64,000 nt of DNA from Bombyx mori (GCF_030269925.1 NC_085133.1:1322001-1386000), one strand, 5' to 3'. Positions 21,301 through 32,852 are shown, numbered from the stretch's first letter. The notes: generated by a model from the letters alone, not told the origin. Numbers and translations: made by a program.

Positions 21301-23009
21301 ATTCTAAAGGAGACGGAAAATCGTGGGCCAAAAATGTAATAACTTGGAATGTAGTCTAAAAAATTTGTCATATTTTTTTATATAAGAATATAAAAAATCA
21401 CCTCAATCCTCTTTCTGGGACCGGAGAAAAATGAGAAAGTTAGTTTTTGTCGGTATAACGGTGTGATCGATTTAATTAATCGATTACAGGATTATAAAAA
21501 GAAAAACATTGCACTAGGTAATTAATGCAAAGTAATTAAATGAACAATTTATGCTTGTTGTATACAAGTGCGGTATACGCCGGATTTAATTGCGATTATA
21601 TACATAAATGAAGAAAAAGTCTATTATTACTTAACAAAGTAATATGATTATCGATTTCAAATCGATTAAAATCGATTGTATTTTTGATGACAGCTTTGAC
21701 AGTAAGCTGACATGACGTTTGTTCATAGATTATACAATTATTTTTTGGCGCTTGTTGGTTTTTTCTGCTCTACTCGTATTGTATCTTCGACGCATTTTGA
21801 GTGTGTATCTATCGGGCTGTTTTTATATTTTCAACGATCACTGCTTTATTATTACGGATTCCAACTCTGCCAGCCTTGTACGACAATTGCTTCTACACTG
21901 GACACCGAAGATCGCTCACACGTTTGACTTGAAATTGTTGCATTGGATACTGTTGAAATTATGGATCGCTGTGTGAATTGTGGGATAGCAATTCCATATT
22001 CCATACCTGATATATATCATTGATATTCATTCATAATATGACATTTAAAAGATTATCCAATGTTTATAATAAACATTTACTTATGCTTAAAAAAGTTATT
22101 ATTCAGCTCTTTTAAAGAGATTGTAACATAACCTAACTTTTACTAAATCTTTATTAACTCGGCTCTGTACTGATAAATCCGAATCTATTAATTCATATTA
22201 GTTTCATCACGTTACATTCGGGCCCAAAAATGTATGTAATCGTTTCAGTCTCCTTTAGACATGCTTTAACAAAAACTGACTTCAAATAGAAAAAAAAAAG
22301 ATATTCCAAAACAAATTAATATACACTAAAACCAATAATCATCGAAATTGGTTGGCGTGATATTGAGTTATTCATCTATATATCGCGCACGTACTTAATG
22401 CAAATCTAAGAATTATATGGTTTTCTCATGGATACCATTATCAGAACTGGGCTAAATTGAAATGAGGCCACACGGGAAGCGTCAGCTTTTTTATTAGAGC
22501 TGGACTAAATTGAAACAGGACCACACGGGACCCGTCAGCTTTCTAATAAAAAAAGAATCATCAAAATCGATTCACCCAGTCAAAATCTACGAGGTAACAA
22601 ACATAAAAAAATATTAAAAAAACATACATTCGAATTGAGAATCTAATCCTTTTTTGAAGTCGGTCAAAAAACAAGGATAAACCTTTATCTATGAATAGAA
22701 ATAAGAAATACCAAAAGTACGGAATAAATGAAAATTCCACAATCAAATACAATTGTTACAATAAAAAGAAATGTTTAAAAAAAGAACATTATGTAAACGT
22801 GAAAAGCGTAACGGAAATTGAAAAATTCAAACGTTCGAAATTTCAAAACGTGGCCAACAAGCCAATGAAAGCCATCAAAGCGAAATTTATATAGAAAAAA
22901 AATAACCTTCACTGTAAGAACTGATCATGCTATTACAACTTTTGTTATTAACACTCTTAAGGTCGATAATCGTCTGTAGGTATTGGGGAATCGAATTTGT
23001 TTCAATGAA
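21301..23009. other. Unassigned AT-rich DNA
   Basis: No gene seen. Two near-identical sentences occur at about 22445-22495 and 22498-22545 (GGGCTAAATTGAAAT... versus GGACTAAATTGAAAC..., each followed by CACACGGGA and CGTCAGCTTT), a local tandem duplication of ~50 bp. A low-complexity K/N-rich frame at 22691-22894 is not credible as a gene. Confidence 0.4.
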
Positions 23010-23336
23010 TCCCTACTAATATATAAATGTGAATGTAAGTTTGTTTGTTACGCTTTCACGCGAAAAATACTCAACCGATCATCATGAAACTTTTTACACA
23101 TATTCTTGGAAGTATTAGAAGTAACTTAAGATACTTTTTATTAAGTTTTTTTTTTTTTTTTACGAAAAATTAAAAAATTGTTTGTCAAAAAATCTCAAAA
23201 TCTAGCTTCTTCAACGCCATCTACCGGTTCAGTAATGAAGTTCCAATCCAGAGTACTGTAAATGAAGTCGCGGGTAAAATTTAGCGTTATGCCAAAGTAA
23301 CTATTCCACGCGGACGAAGTCGCGGGCAAAAGCTAG
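23010..23336 (+). mobile_element. Complete non-autonomous Helitron
   Basis: Starts TCCCTACTAATATATAAATG after an A, ends GGGCAAAAGCTAG before a T, and has the near-palindrome CGCGGACGAAGTCGCG 10 nt upstream of the end. This is the full Helitron signature (5' TC, 3' hairpin then CTRR, A/T target). At 327 bp it encodes nothing and would rely on Rep/Helicase from elsewhere. Confidence 0.75.
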
Positions 23337-23597
23337 TATTATATAAAACCTGGTTAGGTAAAGTGCCGATGGAACTGTGTTTGGGAAGCACCTCCAGGTA
23401 AATTCAGTTAAGGTGTATGACTTCTCGTAGGTAGTTCGTTGATAGGAACACGTTTTCGAAAAATTGATTTTCTTTGTATTCGTTGGACGAAAGAAATAGC
23501 CAGCGCAGCACTATTCTGATGGAACAGGACAAAATACAATATTTCCGGATCTAGTTGACATTTAGTCGCAAAGAAACATTACCATTATTTATTAATT

Positions 23598-23800
23598 TTA
23601 TTTATTTATTTATTTGGGAAACAAACAGTACAATACAAACATAAAATTTTTAAAAAAAATATAGCTAAAACAATAACCAAATATGTCTCCACAATCAAAA
23701 TCACATAGTAGAGAGTGAACAAGAAGAGAAATTTAAAAATTTAAATTACAAAGAAACAAAAGCAACACAATACGCACATATTATTTTATACATCAACTAT
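23598..23800 (-). repeat. Possible LINE 3' end with TTTA repeats
   Basis: TTTATTTATTTATTTATTTGGG, here shortened by reading only the first part of the run, is followed by AAACAAACAGTACAATAC, a pattern I associate with LINE tails read on the minus strand. Confidence 0.35.
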
Positions 23801-24004
23801 ACTACTTATCGGGCTAAATCACCTTATTATGCATATTTGACATATCTGCCATTGAGACTAGATTTCGTCTTCGGCCTCGGCAGGTATGCTAATTACCTTC
23901 TTGCAACACCGTTATTGCTATTGTCGAGTTCAGAAAAATCTTCAACTATAAATACATCTTATCGTCATCATACATATAGTCATCGTGGCCTAAAGGATAA
24001 CACG

Positions 24005-24333
24005 TTTTTTATTTTTTTTATTGCTTCGATGGATGATAGAGCTCACAGCCCACCTGGTGTTAAGTGGTTGCTGAAGCCCATAGACATCTACAACGTAAAT
24101 GCGCCACCCACCTCGAGATATAAGTTCTAAGATCTCAGTATAGTTACAACGGCTACCCCACCCTTCGAACCGAAACGCATTACTGCTTCACGGCGGAAAT
24201 AGGCGAGGTGGTGGTACCTACCCGTGCGGACTCCCAAGAGGTCCTACCACCAGTGATTACGCAAATTATAATTTTGCGGGTTCGATTTTTATTACACGAT
24301 GTTATTCCTTCACCGTGGAAGTCAATCGTGAAC
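24005..24333 (-). mobile_element. Bm1 SINE nested inside another Bm1 head
   Basis: Minus-strand 3' module plus part of the body, ending 5'-truncated near CAATCGTGAAC. It sits between the A box and B box of the host SINE. A short ACG occurs at both edges. Confidence 0.8.
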
Positions 24334-24642
24334 GTCCGGTGCATTCGTCTCTAGCGATCCACTGGTGTTCGAATCCTGTAGGCGGGTACCAATTATTCTA
24401 ATGAAATACTTACTTAACAAATGTCCACGATCGACTTCCATGGTGAAGGAATATCATCGCGTAATAAAACTGAAAGCCGCAAAATTATTATTTGCGTAAT
24501 TACTGGTGGTAGGACCTCTTCTGAGTCCGCGCGGGTAGGTACCACCACCCTGCCTATTTGCGCCGTGAAGCAGTAATGCGCTTCGGTTTAAAGAGTGGGG
24601 CAGCCGTTATAACTATACTGAGCCCGTAGAACTTATATCTCA

Positions 24643-24720
24643 GAAATTACAATTGTAAAAGTCCAAATTCCAAATTAAACAATACTAGCAATAGACAATG
24701 TCTTTATAAATTCCATTTCT
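24643..24720. repeat. 78-bp insert inside a SINE
   Basis: Sequence beginning GAAATTACAATTGTAAAAG has no counterpart in other Bm1 modules here and splits ATATCTCA from AAGGTGGGTGG. Its origin is unknown. Confidence 0.5.
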
Positions 24721-24780
24721 AAGGTGGGTGGCGGCATTTACATTGTAGATGTCCATGGGCTCCAGTAACCTCCAGTAATT

Positions 24781-25254
24781 GATTGAGACGACGAAACCCT
24801 GCTCTTGCTAGAGTTAGTGTCAGCTTTTTGCTTAGATGGTTGGACGAGCTCACAGCCCACCTGGTGTTAAGTGGTTATCGTCGCTCATGGACCTCAGCAA
24901 TTTCAGAGACAAAGCCGAGCCGCTGCCTACCGATATCTCAAGGTGGGTGGCGGAATTTACATTGTAGATGTCTATTTTTTATTTATTTTTTATTGCTTAG
25001 ATGTGTGGACGAGCTCACGGCCCACCTGGTGTTAAGTCGTTACTGGAGCCCATAGACATCTACAACGTAAATGCGCAACACACCTTGAGATATAGTTCTA
25101 AGGTCTCAGTATAGTCACAACGGCTGCTCCACCCTTCAAACCGTCTATGGGCTCTGGTAACCATTTAACACCAGGTGAGCCGTGAGCTCGTCCATCCATC
25201 TAAGCAAAAAGCTGACGCTAGCTCTAGCAGGAGCAGTGTTTCCTTGTCTCAATC
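24781..25254. repeat. Foldback mosaic with ~97-bp inverted arms
   Basis: The left arm (24781-24880) starts GATTGAGAC and the right arm (25157-25254) ends GTCTCAATC. Between these ends the arms pair through TGCTCTTGCTAGAG, GTCAGCTTTTTGCTTAGATGG and a Bm1 tail. The centre holds a piece of repeat B (about 24884-24930), a short plus-strand Bm1 piece (24931-24974) and a minus-strand Bm1 module (24975-25143). Confidence 0.7.
24975..25143 (-). mobile_element. Bm1-type SINE, partial
   Basis: Minus-strand tail and about 170 bp of the module in the centre of the foldback mosaic. Confidence 0.8.
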
Positions 25255-25260
25255 AGCTAT

Positions 25261-25671
25261 TAAACTATAAAGCCAGTTAAGGTGCTTTTGTTCTTAATAA
25301 ACACGACATTTCTCAATAACGCAATTACAAGGCTGTATTTCTACAATACAACCAAACATTTAATATTTCATGTTCCCACCCGCTTCTATGAGACCGATTC
25401 TCGTTAAAGGAAAAGAAATCAACAACAACAAAAAACTATTCGTTACGCTCATTATACGCGACACAAATCGAGTTTTTTTTTCTTTCTTACGGATAAAGAC
25501 AGAGACGGTTCACGCTGGATGGTTGGCTTACATCCAAATTTGTTGGTAGAAACTCGCAGTCCAAGCGATAAGAGGTGGCGATTTTTATTTTTATAACCGT
25601 AAAATAAAGTTAATACGTGAGTGGGATCATCTGTTGATGATAGTTGAAAGGATCGTATAGACAAAAAAGAT
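25261..25671. other. Unassigned AT-rich DNA
   Basis: No gene or repeat that I can support. Confidence 0.4.
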
Positions 25672-26060
25672 GTGTGGTGTCGTGGGACACCGGATAGGAA
25701 CGAAGTTCCTTATTATAAAAATATTAATTTTAAATTCTATTCGAGGTATAAAGAAAGTAATTATTCGGGTATAAATTTTTATTATGATTTTTTTAATGAT
25801 AAAAAAACAAAAACTTCTTTACAAAGTTATCAACTTTATTTTATTCACAATGATTTATAAAAAATATATAATAATAATATACAAAGAAACAGCTATTTAA
25901 ATGAATAATATTAATAACTGTCATCACGTAGACTATACATTAGACACTGTATAGCCTTCATACTAAGACTATACATAAATAATAAAAATCTTACGTTACG
26001 GACGTTTTTTCCCGGTTAGGGTATCCCTCCGCATCGTTCCATAAGGAACTTCGTTCCAAA
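25672..26060. repeat. Repeat with GGAACGAAGTTCC inverted ends
   Basis: GGAACGAAGTTCCTTAT at 25696-25712 is matched exactly in inverse by ATAAGGAACTTCGTTCC at 26041-26057, and each arm is itself a near-palindrome. The left outer part has GTGTCGTGGGACACCGG and the inner right part GGTTAGGGTATCCCTCC, phrases I recall from a frequent lepidopteran repeat. Class unknown. Confidence 0.55.
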
Positions 26061-26589
26061 AAGTTGTTATTGATTCAGCTTATTCAGTCTGGAATTATTA
26101 TTGGCTCTGAAATTTATGGAGTTAACAACGTTAAAGTTCAAGTTAAAGCTCCATTTTTAGGATATCATTTGTTTTTCGAGACCAAATCAATCTTTAGCAA
26201 TTTCGTTTTGCATGTAAAGTTCGCGCAAGATGCCATTGTATTATTTTTAATATTGTTTATATGGTTTTTGGCTGTGTGAGGAGTCTGTTTTCTATGTGTT
26301 TTTATTTTATTTTACATATTGGGTACCAACATGTTATACATCAGCACAGAACATTACAGGTATCATATACATTGATTTCACACTAAATGCTAAACACAAT
26401 TATAGGTACCGACTGCATGCATTGGTAAAAAAAACGGCTCGTTGTATAATACTAGTAAATGTAAAAATTAGGAAAACTCTTTTCCAACCTGGTTCTCATT
26501 TTAGATCTTTGTTGGGTGTCAGAATAGCACATTGTTGACCACAGCTTGCGAATAGCTGGCGAAAGAAAATAATCTGGTCTTGTATTTTT

Positions 26590-27027
26590 TTATCTTTAAA
26601 GGGTAAAGTATACAAGACAGCCGTCAGGCCAGCATTACTGTACGGTTCCGAAAGCTGGACAGTCAAGTTAAAGCATGAAGAGATGGCACATGTAAACGAA
26701 ATGAAGATGTTGCGTTGGGCGGGTTGGGTGACCAGGTTGGACAGAGTTCGGAATGGATACATACGGGGGAGCTTTAAAGTCACATCAATTACAGACAAAA
26801 TGACAGAAAATCGCCTTAGCTGGTATGGCCATATCATGAGACGGGGCGAAGATCATATGGTGAAGGTCGCATTGGGCTTGCCAGAACAAAAGAAAGGTAG
26901 AGGCCGCCCGCCATCGATCTGGTGGTCAAACACCGAAAGAGACCATAAGAAAGCCCAATGGCCAAAACTGACAACCCAGGACAGATCAGCCTGGCGCCGT
27001 AGAGTGAGGAGACCCGACTCCAGATAA
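26590..27027 (+). pseudogene. RTE-like LINE, C-terminal coding remnant
   Basis: An open frame of about 145 codons reads TAVRPALLYGSESWTVK, then EMKMLRWAGWVTRLDRVRNG, YIRGSFKV, WYGHIMRRGEDHM, GLPEQKKGRGRPPSIWW and ends TQDRSAWRRRVRRPDSR before TAA. This order is what follows the reverse transcriptase in RTE-like LINEs of Lepidoptera (family knowledge). The polymerase itself is absent, so the element is 5'-truncated and immobile. The uninterrupted frame suggests moderate age. Sequence up to about 27060 is probably its 3' end. Confidence 0.75.
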
Positions 27028-27361
27028 CGGGAACAGGGACGGATAGTAGTAGTATTAAAGTCATGGAGGGCGCGTCATCCTCTTCGGAAATTGTGTTTAA
27101 ATACAAAGCCATAAAGTTTTGATTCGAATAACCGTTTTGTTTGATAACCGCTGTCATATCAATAGCTTAAGATCTACAGCTGAAATTCGCTGCCTCTACC
27201 TCCCATCCCTTAGGCCGGCACCACTCAAACGAATTTATTATTAAGTACTGGTAACAGAATGGCCCGGTCGGTTATTTGCGCGCGCCCTAATATAGTTGGC
27301 AACTGGCCTAACGTATCCATGTATGGACGTAAAATTTTAGGTAAATTAAGGAACACATTTT

Positions 27362-27678
27362 ACTGGTGGTAGGACCTCTTGTGAGTCCGCGCGGGTAGGT
27401 ACCACCACTCTGCCATTTCAGCCATGAAGCAGTAATGCGTTTCGGTTTGAAGGGTGGGGCAGCTGTTGTAAATAATTACATGCATGTAGTAAATGCGCCA
27501 CCCACCTTGAGATATAAGTTCTAAGACCTTATATCTACCTACTCCTACCTACCTTATATCTATCTATCTTGGAAGGTGGGTGGCGCTTTTACGTTGTAAA
27601 TGTCTATGCGCTCCAGTAACCACTTAACACCAGGTGGACTGTGAGCTCGTCCACCCATCTAAGTAATAAAAAAAAGAA
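27362..27678 (+). mobile_element. Bm1-type SINE with internal inverted segment
   Basis: Normal module start ACTGGTGGTAGGACC and normal tail, but at about 27489-27525 a piece (AAATGCGCCACCCACCTTGA then GATATAAG) is present in reverse orientation, followed by TATCTACC-type repeats, before the plus-strand AAGGTGGGTGGCGC resumes. Confidence 0.8.
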
Positions 27679-27734
27679 ATATCTCAAAGACGACTTTTTT
27701 GTTACAATAAAGAGAGTTTGCAGCTATTTTTTCT

Positions 27735-28115
27735 AAGCATATGATCATACGGTGTACCTGAAGGTAAGTATCGTCATGTCACGTTTCGTACATCAAGTCT
27801 ATCTCACACACGAGTGTCACTCATACACTTGGTCATCAGCAAAACGCGCTTGAAAAAGAACCTGTCATAGCTCTCCAGAAACACCGTGGAAGAGAATTGA
27901 TTCTAAATCCAATGCTACGTGGCAAAAAAGATATTTCGAAACCCAGCGTTTCCTGATAGTATACATGAACCTTACTTCGCTGGCGGGATGTCTCATAATA
28001 AAAGAAGATGAAGGATCATCTCGAACAATTCCACAGAGAACTACCCATTGAACACACGGTACCAAGCGGATAGAACCCGAACTCCCTCCATAGATCCAAG
28101 AGATGCAAACTCTAC
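27735..28115 (-). repeat. Highly diverged repeat B body
   Basis: GCATATGATCATACGG, then CTTGAAAAAGAACCTGTCATAGC, here given only in its first part, and AAACACCGTGGAAG follow the order of repeat B beyond the portion preserved at 5214-5395. Strongly degraded. Confidence 0.35.
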
Positions 28116-28736
28116 GTATAAAAATACTGTAAAGACTTTATTACTACCTACCACCAACATTACTACTACCACCCCTACTATCGCTATATAGGTATAGGTA
28201 TAATCTGTGTCTTATGACGTAGAGCTAAACAAGCCTGAATAAGCAAGCTAACGACCAATAAAGCTTTTAAATCATATAAGAAGCATTGAAATACCGAGCA
28301 AAGATATAAGTCGAAGGTGAAGCCACACCTTCACCTCTCCTTATGTATCTATAGATAAGACGAACTTTTTAGCAATCCACGGATTCAATAATACCTATCA
28401 TCATTTTAATATACACGTGAAACAAACATAACCGAGTCTCCCCATATCCGTCGAACTTCCCAAAAACATAACAATAATCGGGAATCGTGAAACTTCCCGA
28501 CGTACGTGAGTGCGAAGTTGATCCGGACTTGGCAACACAGGGCGTTATCATTGGAAATGTAAAATGTAATGAAAATAAAACTAAATAAATGGCTCAATTC
28601 GATATTTCTCCTTAACGTGTGGCAAATGAAAAAACAACAAGAAAGTCTAATTTATTTGGGATACATTTTCCGTATTTAAACTTCTCGTTCATCAAGTCAA
28701 GCTGTTATTAATTGGGTCTAGGTTTAATTCTACCGT
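28116..28736. other. Unassigned AT-rich DNA
   Basis: No gene or clear repeat. Confidence 0.4.
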
Positions 28737-28887
28737 GAAGCAGTAATGCGTTTCGGTTTGAAGGGTGGAGCCGCCGTTCTAACTATACTTGAGATCTTAA
28801 AAGATATCTATGGGGCTCCAGTAACCACTTAACACCATGTGGGCTGTGAACTCGTCCAACAACCCAAGCAAAAAGAAAAAAAAAGAA
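28737..28887 (+). mobile_element. Bm1-type SINE with internal deletion
   Basis: Starts mid-module at CCGTGAAGCAGTAATGCG and jumps from CTTGAGATCTTAAAAG to ATCTATGGGGCTCC, missing the GGTGGGTGGCGC block. Confidence 0.75.
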
Positions 28888-29539
28888 ACATGTACCTACA
28901 ACATCATCTTATCTATCTAATAATTATGCATATCTAAATCCTCTATACTACTAAGGCTTAGGTATGATGCGAAACTGCTAGGTACTGCTGGTGCTATTGA
29001 TGCTGATATAATACCGGTGATAGAGTTAACATTTTTATTTATATTTTGACATTCAACAAGGGTGTTATACTGACATCTAAGTTGAAATAAATGATTTTGA
29101 ATTGGAATTTGAATTTTGATCCTAAGACGAGCATAGCCTATACAATTAACATTGACGATAATAGTAACTACTAGTGCTGTAGTGCCGTAGTAAAAAAATT
29201 ATTGCCTAATGGCCAAAAGAAAACTCACGACTGTGTAATGCATTAGATATACTAAGATTGATTTCTTAATAAATTATTATAATATTGGCAAGATTTTCAT
29301 CGTATGTTTTAATTAATTACTTCTAAAAATATTTCACATACCAAATGTGTTTTGATTAGTCCACGAAGAATTCACACCTAGATTTAATTAACAAATCGGT
29401 GCAGAAAAGGCCCATCGATAAACAAAATTAACAATTCGTAAACAATGAAACGTTTTAACCCTTAAATTCGACGAGGGTCGGCCGGTGTAATTGCGAAATA
29501 CGTTGGCAATCGTGATCGCTTAGTGAGGCAAGAAAACTT
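28888..29539. other. Unassigned; possible LINE tail at 29085-29120
   Basis: AAATAAATGATTTTGAATTGG resembles a LINE tail (only its landmark is cited). The rest is AT-rich without signal. Confidence 0.35.
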
Positions 29540-29544
29540 ATGAA

Positions 29545-29800
29545 TTGAAACATCATCATCATCATCAGCCTTTATCAGCCCACTGCTGGACATAGGCCTT
29601 CCCCAATGCCTTCCACATAATGCGGTCCTCCACCTTCCGCATCCAACGACTTCCCGCCGTGCGCACTAAGTCGTCAGTCCACCTGGTTGGAGGACGCCCC
29701 ACGCTCCTTGTACCCATCCGTGGCCTCCTCGTCCTGGGTACGACGTTAAACTTCCTCATCCTGGGTACGACGTTAAACTTCCTAGTTGCCAACCCGCATG
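29545..29800 (-). pseudogene. RTE-like LINE 3' end
   Basis: On the minus strand a frame ends with RPPTRWTDDLVRTAGSRWM, then KALGKAYVQQWADKG and a stop, followed by a (GAT)n tail seen as CATCATCATCATCATC. This is a typical 3' end of lepidopteran RTE-like LINEs. Upstream, a 27-bp unit (CCTGGGTACGACGTTAAACT...) is tandemly duplicated at about 29735-29790, which repeats KFNVVPR in the frame. Confidence 0.7.
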
Positions 29801-30730
29801 CCCAGCGTGGTGACTTAAGAGCACAAACTTCCCAATGACAGGACGCAAAAAGCTACGGCCCCCAGTACCCGGCAGCTCTACTATTCCTGGCCACGGTGGC
29901 GGTCACGGTAACGGTAGGGCAGGGGATGCGAATGAATTGAAACGATAATCCGGAAATATTACGTCGATATGTCAATACGTGCCTGAGGAGATAGTCTGTA
30001 GCTTTAGTTGAAGAAAGCAAATGTCACTGAGTTAAGTAAACTCGAACAGTTGAGTTTTTAAGACAGCGTTTCATCTAAGCCACAGTGACCAAGGATGCAA
30101 AAGCCTTATTTAATGTTCCTATTTTCGGACTTTATATGTAGAAAGAAAAATTTCGGATCGGCATAATTGGTATTTATATATTCGAATGAAGAGATTTTGA
30201 AAATCCATATTTAATCAATTTGTGATAAGTTTGTTTCTTAAGCGAAAAAACAAGATAGACTTTTTTCAATTATCTTGTAATACAACTGACATTTTGAAAA
30301 TTTAACCACTGAATTTGAATTTAGCACATGCTCACGAATGACATATACGATGAGGGGATAACATCCAGTAACTTCGGGAGTAACATCGTTAATATTTTGA
30401 GTGTGACATAATCAACATATTCTGCTCATAAGAGCATTTTAAGTAAGCGTTGTGATATTGTTCTCCGCTTAATGTGTCAAAAATGTGAAGAGATGCACTA
30501 TCCTGATAACAGATAATTAAATAAGCAGAATGACTCCGACCGGAATCCAATTGTACTCCACAAGACTATAAGTAAGTAATTGTTCTTTGAAACAGTTTGA
30601 TAACTATTTGCATCTGCAATAGACTAACCCTAGAGAAATGCATTTTGTGTTATACTTATTGCAGGAGGAGTGCTTTCCACGGAATGGCTGTCCCCAGTTC
30701 ATTAATGCAGGATTGAATATTCCATTTGGG
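29801..30730. other. Unassigned intergenic DNA
   Basis: No gene seen. The portion just after 29800 (to about 29930) is GC-richer and may be more of the LINE. Confidence 0.35.
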
Positions 30731-30972
30731 ATTTTTTTATTAATTTTTATTGCATAGACGGGTGCATAAGCTCTTGGGACACTGTGTAAAGTGTCCATCT
30801 GATCACATAGATATAACAACGTGAACGCCAAAACCTTATTTGAAACTTGAGGCCTAAGTCCAGTACCACTGTTATCCCTCAAACCGGAGCTTCGCGATGA
30901 AAATAGCCAAGCACTACCTACCCGATCTAGATACCGTATCAGCAGATAAGATCCCCAACCGCCACTGATAAT
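30731..30972 (-). mobile_element. Old diverged Bm1-type SINE module
   Basis: T run, ATTGCATAGACGGGTG, ACATAGATATAACAACGTGAA and a late CTACCTACCCG keep the module order, with many changes. Confidence 0.55.
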
Positions 30973-31581
30973 TATAAAATACTTCCTGGCATTATACTAG
31001 AGCATTTATTTACCATTTCCAAAATCGTTAGTCCGTGCATTAAAAAATGTAATAGTAATTAAGGGTGCTTAGAGTTTTCACTATTGGTATAAAGGTCATG
31101 TTATTAACGAGTTTGATAAAAAGCCCCCTGTCCCGATGACGGGTCGGAGATAAAAACGTAATATATCGACGTGAATATCGGGGTAGCCGACAAATTATTG
31201 CAAGTTTTTCGAGAGAGCTTTTTTTTGGCGTCATCGGACCTGAGAGCCGGGACTGAGTTCAGCATGCTTTGAGACACGAATATGAAATATCGAAAATATT
31301 ACACGACGGATATGCTTTTTAACAATAAAAGCTTCTCGGTAGGAAATTAGGAATAACTTTAATAATAATTGCAAATGAATAGACGATAGTTCAAGAACCT
31401 AAACTGCAATATACGTCCTGTAGCCGATATAAATGGATAATTATTAGTTTATCAAGCTAAATTTACTGGCTGTAGAGAGTATAATTGCCCCGCACGGTTA
31501 AGCATTACTACTACCTATTATTCCAGAACTATGATTGCCTGCACCATGGGACCAGAGGCTGATATACATCTTTATATATAT
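30973..31581. other. Unassigned intergenic DNA
   Basis: No supported feature. Confidence 0.4.
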
Positions 31582-31950
31582 ACTAGCTGTACTCGTCCGC
31601 TTCACCGAGCATTTCGAATTAACATTATTATTTCTCACCCCCACAAAGATTCTCATCATTAACACCCCCGCAACTGGTGTAGGGAGTCCAACACTCATAT
31701 AAATATTAGCCTATCTATTAAGTACATGTCTATTCTACATGGATACCATGTTTCAAGTCAATCATAGTTCAGTAGTTATAACGGAACATCCGTAAAAACC
31801 GAATGATTTTTGTATGCGCTTGGGTGGCACTTTGGATGGTTTAGAATCACAAATCAGCCCGGCAGATGGCGCTGCAGTCGGTATCTAGGCTATTTATTTT
31901 TCCTAGAAATACTTTATATGACAAAACAACGTTGGCCGGGCCAGCTAGTA
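31582..31950. mobile_element. Two Helitron-like 3' ends facing outward
   Basis: The left edge reads ACTAGCTGTACTCGTCCGC, the complement of a Helitron 3' end (GCGGACGAGTACAGCTAGT). The right edge reads GTTGGCCGGGCCAGCTAGT on the plus strand. Internal phrases ACCCCCACAAAGATTCTCATC and GTAGTTATAACGGAACATCC belong to the left element; CCCGGCAGATGGCGCTGCAG to the right one. The fusion point is near 31810. Confidence 0.55.
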
Positions 31951-31964
31951 TTTCAATAATATAT

Positions 31965-32052
31965 TGTAACCCTGCACGGGTAAGTATCTCCATCATCCCT
32001 ATTCCTTTAGTGAAGCAGTTACGCGTCCTGTTCTAAAGGGTATGAAAAATGT
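31965..32052 (+). mobile_element. Degraded Bm1 module scrap
   Basis: CCCTGCACGGGTAAGTA and GTGAAGCAGTTACGCGTCC match positions in the SINE module. Confidence 0.4.
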
Positions 32053-32398
32053 TACGCGATAATCAAAAAACTTCAACATTAAGGTTTATCGTGTACGACG
32101 ACAATCATACATACAGTCATGTTAACGAGCCCATCTTAGTCGACCGCGTCCTCATAAAAGTAAAGCATTAGGACCATGAAATCTTTAGAAAATCATTAGA
32201 AAATAATGCTGTAAAGCATTAGAAAAAAAAAAGATATTAAATAAAGAAAATAGTTTTAATTACTAGCATGTCTATGATCTAAGAAATTTTAAGAATCGCA
32301 AATTTAACAATCACAATTTGGTCTCTTAACTTGACTGTCTTTAAAGGCAATTTGGGGACAAACCTTAAAAGATGGAAGATCTTTATTCAAAGATCCAT

Positions 32399-32528
32399 AC
32401 TGAGATCTAGGAACTTATATCTCAAGGTGGGTGGCGCATTTACGTTGTAGATGTCTATGGGCTCCAGTAGCCACTTAACACCAGGTGGGCTTTGAGCTCG
32501 TCCACCCATCTAAACAATAAAAAAAAAA
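32399..32528 (+). mobile_element. Bm1-type SINE, distal half
   Basis: From ACTGAGATCTAGGAAC to AAACAATAAAAAAAAAAG. 5'-truncated. Confidence 0.8.
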
Positions 32529-32852
32529 GTATAAAACAATCTCAGACTAATTTTCTTTAAAATTATTAAATGCAAAATCCACAAAAAGGCCAAACAAAAT
32601 TTAAGAGTACCATTTGCTAACCGAAACTTCGCGTGCCGAAAAACTGTCACAACTAGGAAGGACCTCTGCCGTCAGCGCTGATATGGGTAAGCATAATAAA
32701 CAGGTTCGCGCATAACATAAATTCTTTGTCCTCTAACACTGTTTCTAAAGTTTATTTCGAATTTCAAAGCACATTGAAACAAAATATCGGTTCAATACCC
32801 ATTGCTATAAGAGTATTTAAATATAATATAAAAGATGGATTTATTTATTAAT

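Larger units (their letters stand above)
23979..24768 (+). mobile_element. Bm1 SINE interrupted twice
   Basis: The head starts at 23979 (A box TGGCCTAAAGG), is interrupted by a second SINE at 24005-24333, and resumes with GTCCGGTGCATTCG and B box TGTTCGAATCC. The 3' module breaks again at 24642 with a 78-bp unrelated insert (24643-24720) and resumes at AAGGTGGGTGG to about 24768. Joined, the SINE part is close to full length but lacks its A-rich tail. Confidence 0.75.

Noticed and set aside
22691..22894. 67-codon K/N-rich ORF
   Set aside because: Low-complexity translation of A-rich DNA, without context.
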